Positions 17,150 to 25,514 are shown, counted from the first letter of the stretch. The stretch is DNA of 64,000 nt from Spirochaetaceae bacterium (GCA_020632655.1 JACKFD010000020.1:1-64000); one strand, 5' to 3'. A program made the numbers and translations. Notes: generated by a model from the letters alone, not told the origin.

Positions 17150-19083
17150 GACGTCTCCGGGTGATCTTGGCCGATAAGTCGAAGTCTTTCGACCATTGCG
17201 TCATGCGCGACCTCTAGCTTGAACACCTCCTGCCGGGCCGCAGCGATCTCCTTCACCGTCCCGAGCAATGCAGCCACGACCTTTGCTTCCGTCGACGACT
17301 CGTTAAGGATCGGTATTTCGAGATCAGCTAGGCGGTCGATGCTGAGGGATTTGTTCGTCGCGCCGCGCATCAGCGGGACGATAAGTTCGTCCTTGTGAGC
17401 CAACAGATAGTAGTAGACGACGGCGATTGGGAGACTTGGCGACTTGGGTGTCAATACTGCCGTAATTGAGGATGCGTCGAATCTTCCCTCAATGAGATGG
17501 ATCGTTCGTATTGCAGCATGGCCATGCCCAGTGGCGGAAACGGTGGGGATGCAGATCGCGGCGCCGTCAAAGGACCACGTATTGGATCGACGGGGCCTCA
17601 GCGAAGATGTGACAAACGGATATTTCCCCTCGTCGAGCGCGGAGGCGGCTGCCGACGGACCCTTAGAAATGTCGAAAAGCTCTCCGAGTCGCATCAAGCG
17701 TGCGTTCTCGGGGTATCTATGGCCACTTAAGTAATAGGGCGGGCAAAGGTCGTAGTTGTTGGCTCTGATTTCCTCGATCGAAACCGTCCGATGCTTTCTC
17801 TTGTTCGAAGTGCGGATTCGTTTTTCGGGATTCCTCCAGAGATCTACCACTTGATTCAGTTCAGTCCCCTCTATCTCGCTCTTTTGGGCGTCGTCTGCAT
17901 AGCCGTCATTCTCAACGCGGTAAAACCAGACCCCATTTGTGATGGCCCCTTTCGATAGCAATAGGATAGAGGTGTCCACGCTAGCGTAGGGCTTGAATAC
18001 CCAGTGTGGCAGCTTGATTACCGCTTCGAGGTTCATCTCCTCAACGAGCATTCGCCTGGCTTCGGAGTGAGCCTTGCTGTCGGACTCAAGTACGCCGGCT
18101 GGTACTACTACTGCGGCGCGTCCCCCTTGCCGCAGGATTTTTCTAAATAGCGCTAGGAATAGGAGTTCTGTCTTCCGTGTTTTGACCGTTCGCAGGAGGT
18201 CCTTCGAGGTGGATTCGTAATCCAAGCTCCCTGAGAAGGGCGGATTGGCTAGGACTAGAGAGTACCTCTCCGCATCGTCATCATCGTCCGCCTGCGCCAG
18301 GGAATCTTTGTACCGGATGTCCGGATTCTCGACGCCGTGCAGCAGCATATTCATGCTTCCGATCCGAAGCATCGTGTTGTCGAAGTCGTAGCCGTGGAAG
18401 GTGCCCGCATTGAAGCGGCGACGGGCGGCGGCGTCCTTGTAGATCGCGTCGCTGTGGTGCTCGACGAGGTACTCGGAGGCGGCGACGAGGAAGCCCGCCG
18501 TGCCGCAGGCCGGGTCGCAGATGACGTCTTTCGGGGTCGGCGCCGTCATGTCCACCATCAGCTTGATGATGTGTCGCGGCGTCCGGAACTGACCATTCTG
18601 CCCGGCGCTCGCGATCTTCCCGAGCATGTACTCGTAGAGGTCGCCCTTGGTGTCGCGGTCGGACATGTCGATCGCGTCGAGCTGGTCGACCACGTTGGCC
18701 AGGACCCGGGGCGAGGGCATCATGAAGGTCGCGTCCTTCATGTGATGCGCGTAGGTCGACCGCTCCTCGCCGTCGCCCTTGCTCCCGAGCCCCTTGATGA
18801 AGGGGAAGACTTCGTCCCGGACCGTCTCGAACATCTTCTCGGGGGCGGCGTCCTTGAATCGGGTCCAGCGGAGGTGATCCTCGCCGGGGGCGAAGATCGG
18901 ATCCTCGATCGGCTTCCCGGTTCGGGCGGCCTTCGCTTCCTTGAGCGTGTGGACCTCGTCGAGGCGCTTGATGAAGAGCAGGTAGGTGAGCTGCTCGATG
19001 ACCGAGAGCGGGTTCGACACGCCCCCGGACCACATCGTGTCCCAGATCTTGTCGACTTTGGATTTGATCTCGCCGGTGATCAT
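17146..19083 (-). CDS. hsdM: Type I methyltransferase HsdM fused to a single HsdS target-recognition domain
   Basis: 645 residues. The HsdM N-terminal helical domain (IWDTMWSGGVSNPLSVIEQL) is followed by the N6-adenine methylase core: DPACGTAGFL (~191, SAM binding), NPPF (~280, catalytic) and the GGRAAVVVPAGVL strand. From ~455 an HsdS-like target-recognition domain begins (RLGELFDISKGPSAAASALD; later MRGATNKSLSIDRLADLEIP) and ends in a conserved-region helix (~600-645). Ordinary HsdS has two such domains; only one is present and there is no separate hsdS, so a palindromic target read by a dimer is likely (inference). The DNA from about 17160 to 18330 is visibly richer in A+T than its surroundings, as expected for an exchanged recognition module. 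First gene of the island operon. Confidence 0.85.
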   Translation of the reverse strand: MITGEIKSKVDKIWDTMWSGGVSNPLSVIEQLTYLLFIKRLDEVHTLKEAKAARTGKPIEDPIFAPGEDHLRWTRFKDAAPEKMFETVRDEVFPFIKGLGSKGDGEERSTYAHHMKDATFMMPSPRVLANVVDQLDAIDMSDRDTKGDLYEYMLGKIASAGQNGQFRTPRHIIKLMVDMTAPTPKDVICDPACGTAGFLVAASEYLVEHHSDAIYKDAAARRRFNAGTFHGYDFDNTMLRIGSMNMLLHGVENPDIRYKDSLAQADDDDDAERYSLVLANPPFSGSLDYESTSKDLLRTVKTRKTELLFLALFRKILRQGGRAAVVVPAGVLESDSKAHSEARRMLVEEMNLEAVIKLPHWVFKPYASVDTSILLLSKGAITNGVWFYRVENDGYADDAQKSEIEGTELNQVVDLWRNPEKRIRTSNKRKHRTVSIEEIRANNYDLCPPYYLSGHRYPENARLMRLGELFDISKGPSAAASALDEGKYPFVTSSLRPRRSNTWSFDGAAICIPTVSATGHGHAAIRTIHLIEGRFDASSITAVLTPKSPSLPIAVVYYYLLAHKDELIVPLMRGATNKSLSIDRLADLEIPILNESSTEAKVVAALLGTVKEIAAARQEVFKLEVAHDAMVERLRLIGQDHPETS

Positions 19084-19461
19084 GAACGGTTCTCTCGACC
19101 TCAGATTGACGGAGTACGGGCGGAGAGCAGGGCGCTCCCTTCCTTGCTGTGCGCGTGAAGACCAGGGGCTGATAAGCCTGCGCCCAGGTCGCGTTCGATG
19201 AGGGCCACTCTACCACCCGAGGGGCGCGTCAGGCACCGCCGAGCGGAGCTCGGGCGATTAACACAGGGCACGCGACGGAGGGCGCAGTCCGACGTCGCAG
19301 GGATGTCGGCGCGAATGGTGCGCGACGAGTACCGCCATTTCAGGTCGCCTGATCGCGTCGGCTGCGCGGATACGCGCACGGCGTCGAACCGCGCCGCCGC
19401 CTGGCCCCAGTCGTAGGCGCGGGGACTGAACAGTCGCAATTGACCCGAAACGGAGTAGGGA
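19084..19461. other. Gene-free right end of the island
   Basis: About 380 bp between the operon start and the tRNA. It probably holds the operon promoter, but I find no convincing -35/-10 pair, no integrase and no credible ORF; open frames here are GC-driven or run through the tRNA. Confidence 0.4.
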
Positions 19462-19508
19462 AATGGAGCCGACGATCGGACTCGAACCGATGACCTGCTC
19501 ATTACGAA
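19462..19508. repeat. Proximal attachment repeat overlapping intact tRNA-Thr
   Basis: 47 bp identical to 9067-9113. It covers the tRNA 3' end from the anticodon loop through CCA plus 2 bp beyond. Confidence 0.9.
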
Positions 19509-19539
19509 TGAGCTGCTCTACCAACTGAGCTACGTCGGC
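19464..19539 (-). tRNA. tRNA-Thr (anticodon CGU)
   Basis: 76 nt including encoded CCA. The cloverleaf is complete: acceptor GCCGACG/CGTCGGC, D stem GCTC/GAGC, anticodon stem GCTCA/TGAGC with loop TTCGTAA (anticodon CGU, reads ACG), T arm ATCGG-TTCGAGT-CCGAT, discriminator U. Its 3' half is supplied by the inserted island; the original 3' half lies at 9067-9113. Confidence 0.95.
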
Positions 19540-19942
19540 CCCGGGATCGCGTGGGGAGTCCGATCCCGCTGGCCGTCGCCATCGGTCGGTCGGCGTCGTG
19601 CGTCGACCCGGAGCTCCACCACCCGCATGGGGCGCCCGAATCCCGGTGACCCGGGTGGGCAGGCGACCGCCAGGGTCGCCGGGCGGCAGAATGTAGCGCC
19701 GGGTCCAACCGCCGCCACGGGATCGGGGCGCGTTCGGGGCCCAGCCATTCCCGATCGCGCAGGCCCGCGGAATCCCATGCGCATGGTTTGACCCGCGCGG
19801 CCGTCGCGGTTTAGGATGATCCGAGCGAGCGGCGTCGCGAGCGAGGGAGGGGCACGATCCGCGTTCGCCCGATCCGGGTCCCGGCCCGGCGGGCAGGGCG
19901 CGGACCCGGGCACGGCGCACGACCCGCACGAGGGAGAGCGCG
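19540..19942. other. About 400 bp without a recognisable gene
   Basis: Upstream of the tRNA (minus strand) and of the small membrane protein (plus strand), so it must hold both promoters. No clear promoter, terminator or repeat was identified. Confidence 0.4.
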
Positions 19943-20245
19943 ATGCCCGTATTGCCCCTGATCGACCTGATGTTGCTCGCCGGATGGACGTCGCTCTTCG
20001 TGGGCTTCGTCCTGAAGGTCGTGTCGATGGCGACCGCCTACCGGCCCACGATCTTCGGGCTCTCGTCGATCGACTTCCTGATGATCGCGATCGCGGCCAT
20101 GCTCTTCGCGATCGCGCTGGCCGCGCGGACCTGGGTCAAGAGCCAAGAGCCCGCGGCGACCGCCGCGCGCCGTCGCGACGAGACCCTCGACGCCTGGAAT
20201 CGGCTAAAGCAGAACGGCGAGCCCGCGGCGACCGAGGAGCCGTAG
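19943..20245 (+). CDS. Small two-TM membrane protein, unknown function
   Basis: 100 residues with a GAGGGAGA ribosome site. There are two hydrophobic helices (~8-27, LMLLAGWTSLFVGFVLKVVS; ~44-63, FLMIAIAAMLFAIALAARTW) and a charged cytoplasmic-type tail (~64-100, Ala/Glu/Arg-rich). Not recognised; no conserved catalytic residues seen. Confidence 0.6.
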   Translation: MPVLPLIDLMLLAGWTSLFVGFVLKVVSMATAYRPTIFGLSSIDFLMIAIAAMLFAIALAARTWVKSQEPAATAARRRDETLDAWNRLKQNGEPAATEEP

Positions 20246-20269
20246 CCCTCGGAAGGCCAGGGCCCGGGC

Positions 20270-20386
20270 TCAGCGCCGGCCGTAGCGTCGCGGGCGGAGC
20301 AGGTCGGTCGCGGAGACGGCGAGCTCGACGTAGAGGCGGGCGGCGGTCGTGAGGACGTGGCTGGCCTGGCGGAGGGCGGTGCTCAT
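20270..20386 (-). CDS. 38-residue small ORF with a strong ribosome site
   Basis: ATG 20386 is preceded by AAGGAAGAG 5 nt upstream; stop at 20270. The product begins MSTALRQASHVLTTAARLYV, continues ELAVSATDLL and has a basic end (RPRRYGRR). It looks like one amphipathic helix followed by an Arg-rich tail. It is divergent from the aminotransferase gene. No homologue recognised; ribosome site, length and helix pattern argue for a real small protein, but chance is possible in this GC-rich DNA. Confidence 0.4.
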   Translation of the reverse strand: MSTALRQASHVLTTAARLYVELAVSATDLLRPRRYGRR

Positions 20387-20592
20387 GGGGGCTCTTCCTT
20401 CTCTCTACTGTCTACCGTCTGCTGCAGCTTCGGCGTCGGCGTCGCGGGGGGATCGATCGGATCCGGTCCGGGTCGGTCCGCGTCGCGGACCGCCGCCCGA
20501 CGCAGGGGAGGTGACGGTCGGGGCCTCCTTCGTGGCAGGAAAAACGCGCGGCCTCGCGGATCCGCGCGGGGAATGCTGATACATTCCGGCGC

Positions 20593-21564
20593 GTGGCTGG
20601 AACCCCTTCGAATTCGGGCGTCTCGCGCCATCCCGACCGGCGGGTCTGGATCGACGGCGCGCTGCGCCCGTGGGCCGAGGCGACCGTCCACGTCCTCTCG
20701 CACTCGCATCAGCGCGGCTCCCTCGTCTTCGACTACATGTCGGTGCACGACACGCCCCGAGGGGCCGCCGTCTTCCGGCTGCGGGAGCACGTCGAGCGCT
20801 TCTTCCACTCGTGCGGGCTGATGGGCCTGCCCGTCGAGCAGAGCCAGGACGAGATCTTCGAGGCGATCCGCGAGGCCGTCCGCGCGAATCCCGGCGCGCG
20901 CGCCGCGAAGATCAGCGCCTACTTCGCCTCGGTCGAGATCGACGTCGTGCCTGTCGACACCCACGTCACGATTGCGATCGCCGCCTACGATCCCCGCGCC
21001 GACATCACGGATCGGCTGCCGCGTCCGTCGCCGCCGAAGCCGCAACATCTGAAGCTGTGGATCGAGAAGGAGCGCGCGAATCGGCGCGACGACATCCTCT
21101 CGCCCCAGGCGAAGGTCTCGGCGAACTACGCGTCGCCGATGACGGCGAAGGCGCGGGCGCGCGCGCAGGGCTACGACGAGATCGTGCTGGTCGACGAGTT
21201 CGGCCATCTCGCGGAAGGGCCGACGACGAACCTCTTCCTCGTGGACGAGACGGGCGAGCTGCTGACGCCGGAGCGTGAGCGCGTTCTGCACGGCGTGACC
21301 CGCAGCTCGATCATCGAGCTCGCGAAGGCCTGCGGCATCTCCTTCCGCGAGGCAAAGCTCCCGCCCGCGGCGCTGCTCCAGGCGCGGGAGGCGTTCCTGA
21401 CCGGCACGAGTGCGGGGGTCTGGCCGGTCGAGTCCGTCGACGGCCGCGAGCTCGGCGAGGCCTGTCCGGGGCCGATCTCGACCACGCTGCGGGATCGCTT
21501 CGAGCGCGTCACCCGCGGCGCCGATCCCGACTTCGCCCACTGGCTCACGCCCGTCGCCGACTGA
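20593..21564 (+). CDS. Class IV PLP-dependent aminotransferase (branched-chain aminotransferase-like)
   Basis: 323 residues, GTG start. Fold-type IV aminotransferase: VWIDGALRPWAEATVHVLSH at the N-terminus, Arg of REHVERFFHSC, the PLP-binding Lys in PQAKVSANYASPMTAK, the Glu-containing cofactor loop LAEGPTTNLFLV, and HGVTRSSIIELA. This pattern fits the BCAT/D-amino-acid aminotransferase/aminodeoxychorismate lyase group; the KVSANYA form is closest to branched-chain enzymes, but substrate is not certain. Next gene trpS follows in the same direction 95 bp later. Confidence 0.8.
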   Translation: MAGTPSNSGVSRHPDRRVWIDGALRPWAEATVHVLSHSHQRGSLVFDYMSVHDTPRGAAVFRLREHVERFFHSCGLMGLPVEQSQDEIFEAIREAVRANPGARAAKISAYFASVEIDVVPVDTHVTIAIAAYDPRADITDRLPRPSPPKPQHLKLWIEKERANRRDDILSPQAKVSANYASPMTAKARARAQGYDEIVLVDEFGHLAEGPTTNLFLVDETGELLTPERERVLHGVTRSSIIELAKACGISFREAKLPPAALLQAREAFLTGTSAGVWPVESVDGRELGEACPGPISTTLRDRFERVTRGADPDFAHWLTPVAD

Positions 21565-21659
21565 ATCCACGGCCCGAATCGGGACGCGCGTGCCCGCCCC
21601 CGCGCCTCGCCACCCGACACACCCGCACCCGATCGATCAGGACCCGCCGGACCGAATCC

Positions 21660-22700
21660 ATGTCGAAGAAGAAGCAAGACGAGACGGCCGAGGCGCCGAC
21701 CCCCCTGCCGAAGCGCCAGCAGATCGTGCTCTCGGGTACGAAGCCGACGGGCGAGAACCTGCACCTCGGCAACTACTTCGGCGCCCTGCGCCAGTTCGTG
21801 TCGCTGCAGGACGAGCACGATACGGCGCTCTACTTCGTGGCCGACTACCACTCGATGACCTCGGTGCGAAACGGCGCCGAGCGTCGCCGCAACAGCCTCG
21901 CGGTCGCGCTCGACTACCTCGGCGCCGGCCTCGATCCCGAGCGCGCGATCCTGTTCCGGCAGAGCGACCTGCCGGAGGTCACGGAGCTGACCTGGATCCT
22001 CACCTCGATCACGCCGATGGGCATGCTCGAACGCGCGCACGCCTACAAGGCCGCGCAGGACAAGGGTGAGGACGTCGACCACGGCCTCTTCACGTACCCC
22101 GTGCTGATGGCTGCGGACATCCTGCTCTACGGCTCGCATCTCGTGCCCGTCGGCCGCGACCAGAAGCAGCACATCGAGATGGCCCGCGACATGGCCCAGC
22201 GCTTCAACCGTCTCTACGACTGCGAGGCCCTCGTCCTGCCCGATCCCTACATCCTCGAGGACACGGCGACCGTGCCCGGGACCGACGGGCAGAAGATGTC
22301 GAAGTCCTACGGCAACACGATCTCGATGTTCGCGGCGAAGGGGAAGGTCAAGAAGGCCGTGATGGGCATCGTGACCGACTCGACGCCGGTCGACGCGCCG
22401 AAGGACACGAGCCAGGCGCTCTTCCAGCTCTGGAGCCTCTTCGCGACGCAGGCCGAGCGCGACGAGATGTTCGCGCGCGCCCGCGCGGGCGGGCTCGGCT
22501 ACGGCGACGTCAAGAAGGATCTGCTCGCGCGGCTGATGGACTACTTCGAGCCGATGCGCGAGCGCCGGGCGCACTTCGAGCAGAAGCCGGACGAGGTCGA
22601 GGCGATCCTGCGCGACGGGGCCGAGCGCGCCCGGGCGCTCGCGACCCCCGTGCTCGAGGCCTGTCGCGAGGCGGCGGGGCTGGGGCCGCTGCGGGGCTGA
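21660..22700 (+). CDS. trpS: Tryptophanyl-tRNA synthetase
   Basis: 346 residues, normal length. Class Ic signatures: SGTKPTGENLHLGNYFGALR (HIGH-type motif, with PTG and HLGN), the tryptophan-pocket region YHSMTS, PVGRDQKQHIEMARD and the KMSKS loop in DGQKMSKSYGNTI. Charges tRNA-Trp in the cytoplasm. The N-terminus carries a short Lys/Glu-rich extension (MSKKKQDETAEAP). Confidence 0.95.
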   Translation: MSKKKQDETAEAPTPLPKRQQIVLSGTKPTGENLHLGNYFGALRQFVSLQDEHDTALYFVADYHSMTSVRNGAERRRNSLAVALDYLGAGLDPERAILFRQSDLPEVTELTWILTSITPMGMLERAHAYKAAQDKGEDVDHGLFTYPVLMAADILLYGSHLVPVGRDQKQHIEMARDMAQRFNRLYDCEALVLPDPYILEDTATVPGTDGQKMSKSYGNTISMFAAKGKVKKAVMGIVTDSTPVDAPKDTSQALFQLWSLFATQAERDEMFARARAGGLGYGDVKKDLLARLMDYFEPMRERRAHFEQKPDEVEAILRDGAERARALATPVLEACREAAGLGPLRG

Positions 22701-22909
22701 GCGGGCCTCGGGCTGGACGGCCGCGGACCGGGATCGGCCGGGCTCTCGGGGGGCTTCCGGGGAGGCGGCGACCGGACCGCAGTCGCGGGCCCCGTCGGCC
22801 GTCCGTCCGATCGGGCCCCCGGCGTGGTCCCGCTCACTCAATCGACCCTCCCGTCCGTCCGATGACGACCTCCGACGCCGCGCCTCGGCGGCCGTCGGGA
22901 GGGTCCGGG

Positions 22910-24226
22910 ATGCGGAATCGGGAATCGCAGCGGCGCGGGACGTTCGGGCGGCTCGGCTTCGTCGTCGGGCTCGTCGCGCTGGCGGCGCTGGCCTGCAACC
23001 AGATCGACGCGACGCCCGTGTCCGAGGACGACGCGACTCCGCCGGCGGAGCTCGTCGAGCGCGCCGAGGCCGGGGAAGCGGCGGCCCAGCTCGAGGTCGG
23101 CCGCTTCCATCGCGCCGTCGCCGAGCGCGCGGGCGAGGAGCGGCAGGGGCGGGCCCAGTCGGAGGCGATCCGATGGCTCACGCTCGCGGCGGAGCAGGAC
23201 CTGCCCGAGGCCCAGAGCGAGCTCGGCCTGCTCTTCGCGACGGCCGAGGACGGTCGGCGCAACGTGGCGGAGGGGCGGCGTTGGCTGATGCGCGCCGGCG
23301 AGGCCGGCCAGGCACCCGCGCTCTTCATGCTCGGCGAGCTGGCGCAGAGCGGCGAGGACGCGACGCCCGATCCCGTCGCCGCTGTGACCTGGTGGCGGCG
23401 CGCCGCGGAGCTCGGCCATATCGGCGCGCTGCATCGACTCGGCGAGGCCCACGAGCAGGGCCTCGGCGTCGACCCGGACGTCGACGCGGCGATCGCCTAC
23501 TACCGCGACGCGGCCGGACAGGGCTATGCGATCTCGCAGTACCGGCTCGGCGTGATCTACGACGAGGGCGTGCTCGTGCCGCGCGATGCGACCCAGGCCG
23601 TCAAGTACTACCGACAGGCCGGCGAGGCGGGCTTCGCCCCGGCCCAGGCCCAGCTCGGCTTCCTCTACGCGCGCGGAGACGGCGTCATCCAGCGCTACGA
23701 CGAGGCCCTCGAATGGAGCCGCAAGGCGGCGGAGCAGGGCGACGCGAACGGGTGCAACAACCTGGCCGTGCTCTACCTGAAGGGCCTCGGCGTCGAGCAG
23801 GACTTCGACGAGGCGATCCGCTGGTACCGGCTCGCGGCGCAGCACAAGCATCCCGGCGCGCAGAACATGCTCGGCACGATCTACCTGACGGGGCAGGGCG
23901 TCGCGGTCGACTCGAGCGAGGCCGAGCATTGGTGGCGGATGGCCGCCGAGCAGGGACATGCGCCGGCGCAGTACAACCTGGGCGGCATGTTCTCGCGTGG
24001 CCTGTCGAAGAGCCTCTCGCGCGACGAGGCGATGCAATGGCTCGAGCGCGCCGCCGAGCAGGGCCATCGCAGCGCCGCCCGCGAGCTCGCCGAGCTGCAG
24101 GGCGTGGCGACGGCGCCCGAGGCGACGGAGGCTGCGCCCGTCGAGGACGCGGGACTCGGCCTCGACGCCGACGCGCCGCCGCCGGCCTTCTTCGAGGAGG
24201 CGGGGGCGGAGCGCGTCACGCTCTAG
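22910..24226 (+). CDS. Sel1-like repeat lipoprotein
   Basis: About 438 residues. ATG 22910 is chosen because GGAGGG lies just upstream and a lipoprotein signal follows (LGFVVGLVALAALAC lipobox); an in-frame ATG at 22862 would put a long polar stretch before the signal. The mature protein is made of about ten Sel1 repeats of ~36 residues (A-x-x-x-LG-x-x-Y-x-x-G pattern, e.g. SQYRLGVIYDEG; AQLGFLYARGDG), an alpha-solenoid used for protein-protein contacts. The acidic C-terminal tail is not repeat. Partner unknown. Convergent with, and overlapping by 4 bp, the regulator gene. Confidence 0.85.
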   Translation: MRNRESQRRGTFGRLGFVVGLVALAALACNQIDATPVSEDDATPPAELVERAEAGEAAAQLEVGRFHRAVAERAGEERQGRAQSEAIRWLTLAAEQDLPEAQSELGLLFATAEDGRRNVAEGRRWLMRAGEAGQAPALFMLGELAQSGEDATPDPVAAVTWWRRAAELGHIGALHRLGEAHEQGLGVDPDVDAAIAYYRDAAGQGYAISQYRLGVIYDEGVLVPRDATQAVKYYRQAGEAGFAPAQAQLGFLYARGDGVIQRYDEALEWSRKAAEQGDANGCNNLAVLYLKGLGVEQDFDEAIRWYRLAAQHKHPGAQNMLGTIYLTGQGVAVDSSEAEHWWRMAAEQGHAPAQYNLGGMFSRGLSKSLSRDEAMQWLERAAEQGHRSAARELAELQGVATAPEATEAAPVEDAGLGLDADAPPPAFFEEAGAERVTL

Positions 24227-24657
24227 ACGTCGTCCCGGCCGTCGCGCCGCGCTCCGATCGCGAGGTCGGCGAGCGTCGTCTCCTCCAGAAACCGGGTCAT
24301 CGCGTCGTTGACCTCCCGCCACCGGTCGTGGGCGGAGCAGGGGGTCGTGTCGCTGCAGACCGGTCGCCCCAGCAGGCACTCGCGCGCCGCCGGGCGCGGC
24401 TCGACGGTCTCGATGATCTCGATCAGACGAATCTGCTCGGGCGGCGTCGCGAGACGGAAGCCACCACCCGGGCCGCGTGTCGAGGTGAGAATCCCTCGCT
24501 TTGCCAGCTGATGGAGGATCTTGGACAGGTAGTTGCGTGGCACACCGAGCGCGCTGGCGATGTCGCCGACCGTGGCGCGGTGGGCGCCGTCTTCGCACTC
24601 CGCCATGTAGGCCGTGGCCTGGAGTGCGTAGCGACTCGTCTGGGACAAGAGGGTCAT
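24223..24657 (-). CDS. Rrf2-family regulator, NsrR-like (NO/Fe-S sensing)
   Basis: 144 residues. Rrf2 winged helix: SQTSRYALQATAYMAE at the start, recognition region VPRNYLSKILHQLAKRGIL and the wing TSTRGPGGGFRLA. Three Cys in the C-terminal half (ECLLGRPVC...PCSAHDRW) match Fe-S ligation in NsrR/IscR. It is divergent from norCBQD, as NsrR-type repressors often are, so a NO-responsive repressor of the nor operon is likely (inference from family and position). The shared 150-bp region holds an operator-like palindrome. Confidence 0.8.
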   Translation of the reverse strand: MTLLSQTSRYALQATAYMAECEDGAHRATVGDIASALGVPRNYLSKILHQLAKRGILTSTRGPGGGFRLATPPEQIRLIEIIETVEPRPAARECLLGRPVCSDTTPCSAHDRWREVNDAMTRFLEETTLADLAIGARRDGRDDV

Positions 24658-24693
24658 GACTTGCCAAAACGCGGGTCAGGAGAGCTCGGGCGC

Positions 24694-24721
24694 TTGCTTA
24701 AAATCATATGACCATGATAAT
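24694..24721 (+). promoter_or_regulatory. Candidate norC promoter with embedded operator
   Basis: TTGCTT (24694-24699) - 16 nt - GATAAT (24716-24721), an AT-rich island in very GC-rich DNA. The inverted repeat ATCAT-N6-ATGAT (24703-24718) lies across the spacer, placed to block RNA polymerase. On the other strand TATGAT within the same stretch can be the -10 of the regulator gene. Confidence 0.5.
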
Positions 24722-24811
24722 AGGATCTTGATGGGATCAGCCGCTCCGCGGCGTTCCGAAGAGCGCCGACCCATCCGACCCGGTCGAGAGGGCGATAGGG
24801 AGGACGACAGG

Positions 24812-25504
24812 ATGCTCACGAAATCACAGGCGCGTGTCTTCTTCCTCGCCGGGACCGTCTTCTTCTCGGCGATCTTCATCCTGCTGACGATCGACACGCT
24901 ACGACAGGTTCCCGAGCGTCAGAACTCCGAGGCCCTGACCGCGTCGGTGGTCCGTGGGAAGCACATCTGGGATTCGAACAACTGCATGGGCTGCCACACG
25001 ATCCTCGGCGAGGGAGCCTACTACGCGCCCGAGCTGACGCGCGTCGTCGAGCGACGGGGTGCCGAGTGGATCCGGATCTTCCTGCGTGATCCCGAGGCGA
25101 TGTATCCCGGCAAGCGCCGGATGGTGCGATACGGCTTCGACGAGGAGCAGATCACCGACGTGATCGCCTTCCTCGACTGGATCGGCCATGTCGACACGAA
25201 TGGCTTCCCGCCGGCTCCCGACATGGCCCCCGACGTGAAGCTCACGAGCACGGCCGAGGTCCAGGCCTCCGCCGCTCGCCCCGCCTACTTCGACACGGTC
25301 TGCATCGCCTGCCACGCCGTGGGCGGACGGGGCGGCAACGTCGGTCCCGCCCTCGACGGCGTCGCCCATCGGATGACCGCCTCGGAGCTCGATCGATGGC
25401 TGGCCGATCCGCAGTCCGTGAAGCCCGGAACCGCCATGCCGAAGCTCGGCCTCGCGGACGACACTCGTGCCGAGCTGGTCGCCTGGCTCGGCACTCTGAA
25501 GTAG
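24812..25504 (+). CDS. norC: Nitric oxide reductase subunit C with an extra cytochrome c domain
   Basis: 230 residues; GGGAGGA precedes the ATG. An N-terminal TM anchor (VFFLAGTVFFSAIFILLTID) is followed by a NorC haem-c domain with CMGCH (~58) and the NorC-typical GEGAYYAPELTRV. The haem ligand Met is in RRMVRYG. Residues ~150-230 form a second cytochrome c domain with CIACH (~164) and the ligand-type Met of GTAMPKLGL. Classical NorC stops at about 150 residues with one haem; the extra domain probably extends the electron-entry wire. First gene of norCBQD. Confidence 0.85.
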   Translation: MLTKSQARVFFLAGTVFFSAIFILLTIDTLRQVPERQNSEALTASVVRGKHIWDSNNCMGCHTILGEGAYYAPELTRVVERRGAEWIRIFLRDPEAMYPGKRRMVRYGFDEEQITDVIAFLDWIGHVDTNGFPPAPDMAPDVKLTSTAEVQASAARPAYFDTVCIACHAVGGRGGNVGPALDGVAHRMTASELDRWLADPQSVKPGTAMPKLGLADDTRAELVAWLGTLK

Positions 25505-25514
25505 GAGGTCGACC

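Larger units (their letters stand above)
9067..19508. mobile_element. Genomic island in tRNA-Thr carrying a defence operon, no integrase seen
   Basis: The island is delimited by 47-bp perfect repeats (offset 10,395 bp) of the tRNA-Thr 3' half, with the intact tRNA rebuilt at the right end. All recognisable genes inside are restriction genes on the minus strand: HsdM-S fusion, HsdR, small membrane protein, McrB-like AAA+ and DUF2357 nuclease. I see no tyrosine or serine recombinase, excisionase or transposase; the right-end ~380 bp next to the tRNA, where an integrase often lies, is without a credible gene. It is either a decayed island or one mobilised in trans. Confidence 0.85.

Noticed and set aside
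19101..19502. 133-codon ORF next to the tRNA as a possible integrase remnant
   Set aside because: Starts in the tRNA and shows none of the R-H-R-Y residues of tyrosine recombinases; no homology seen.
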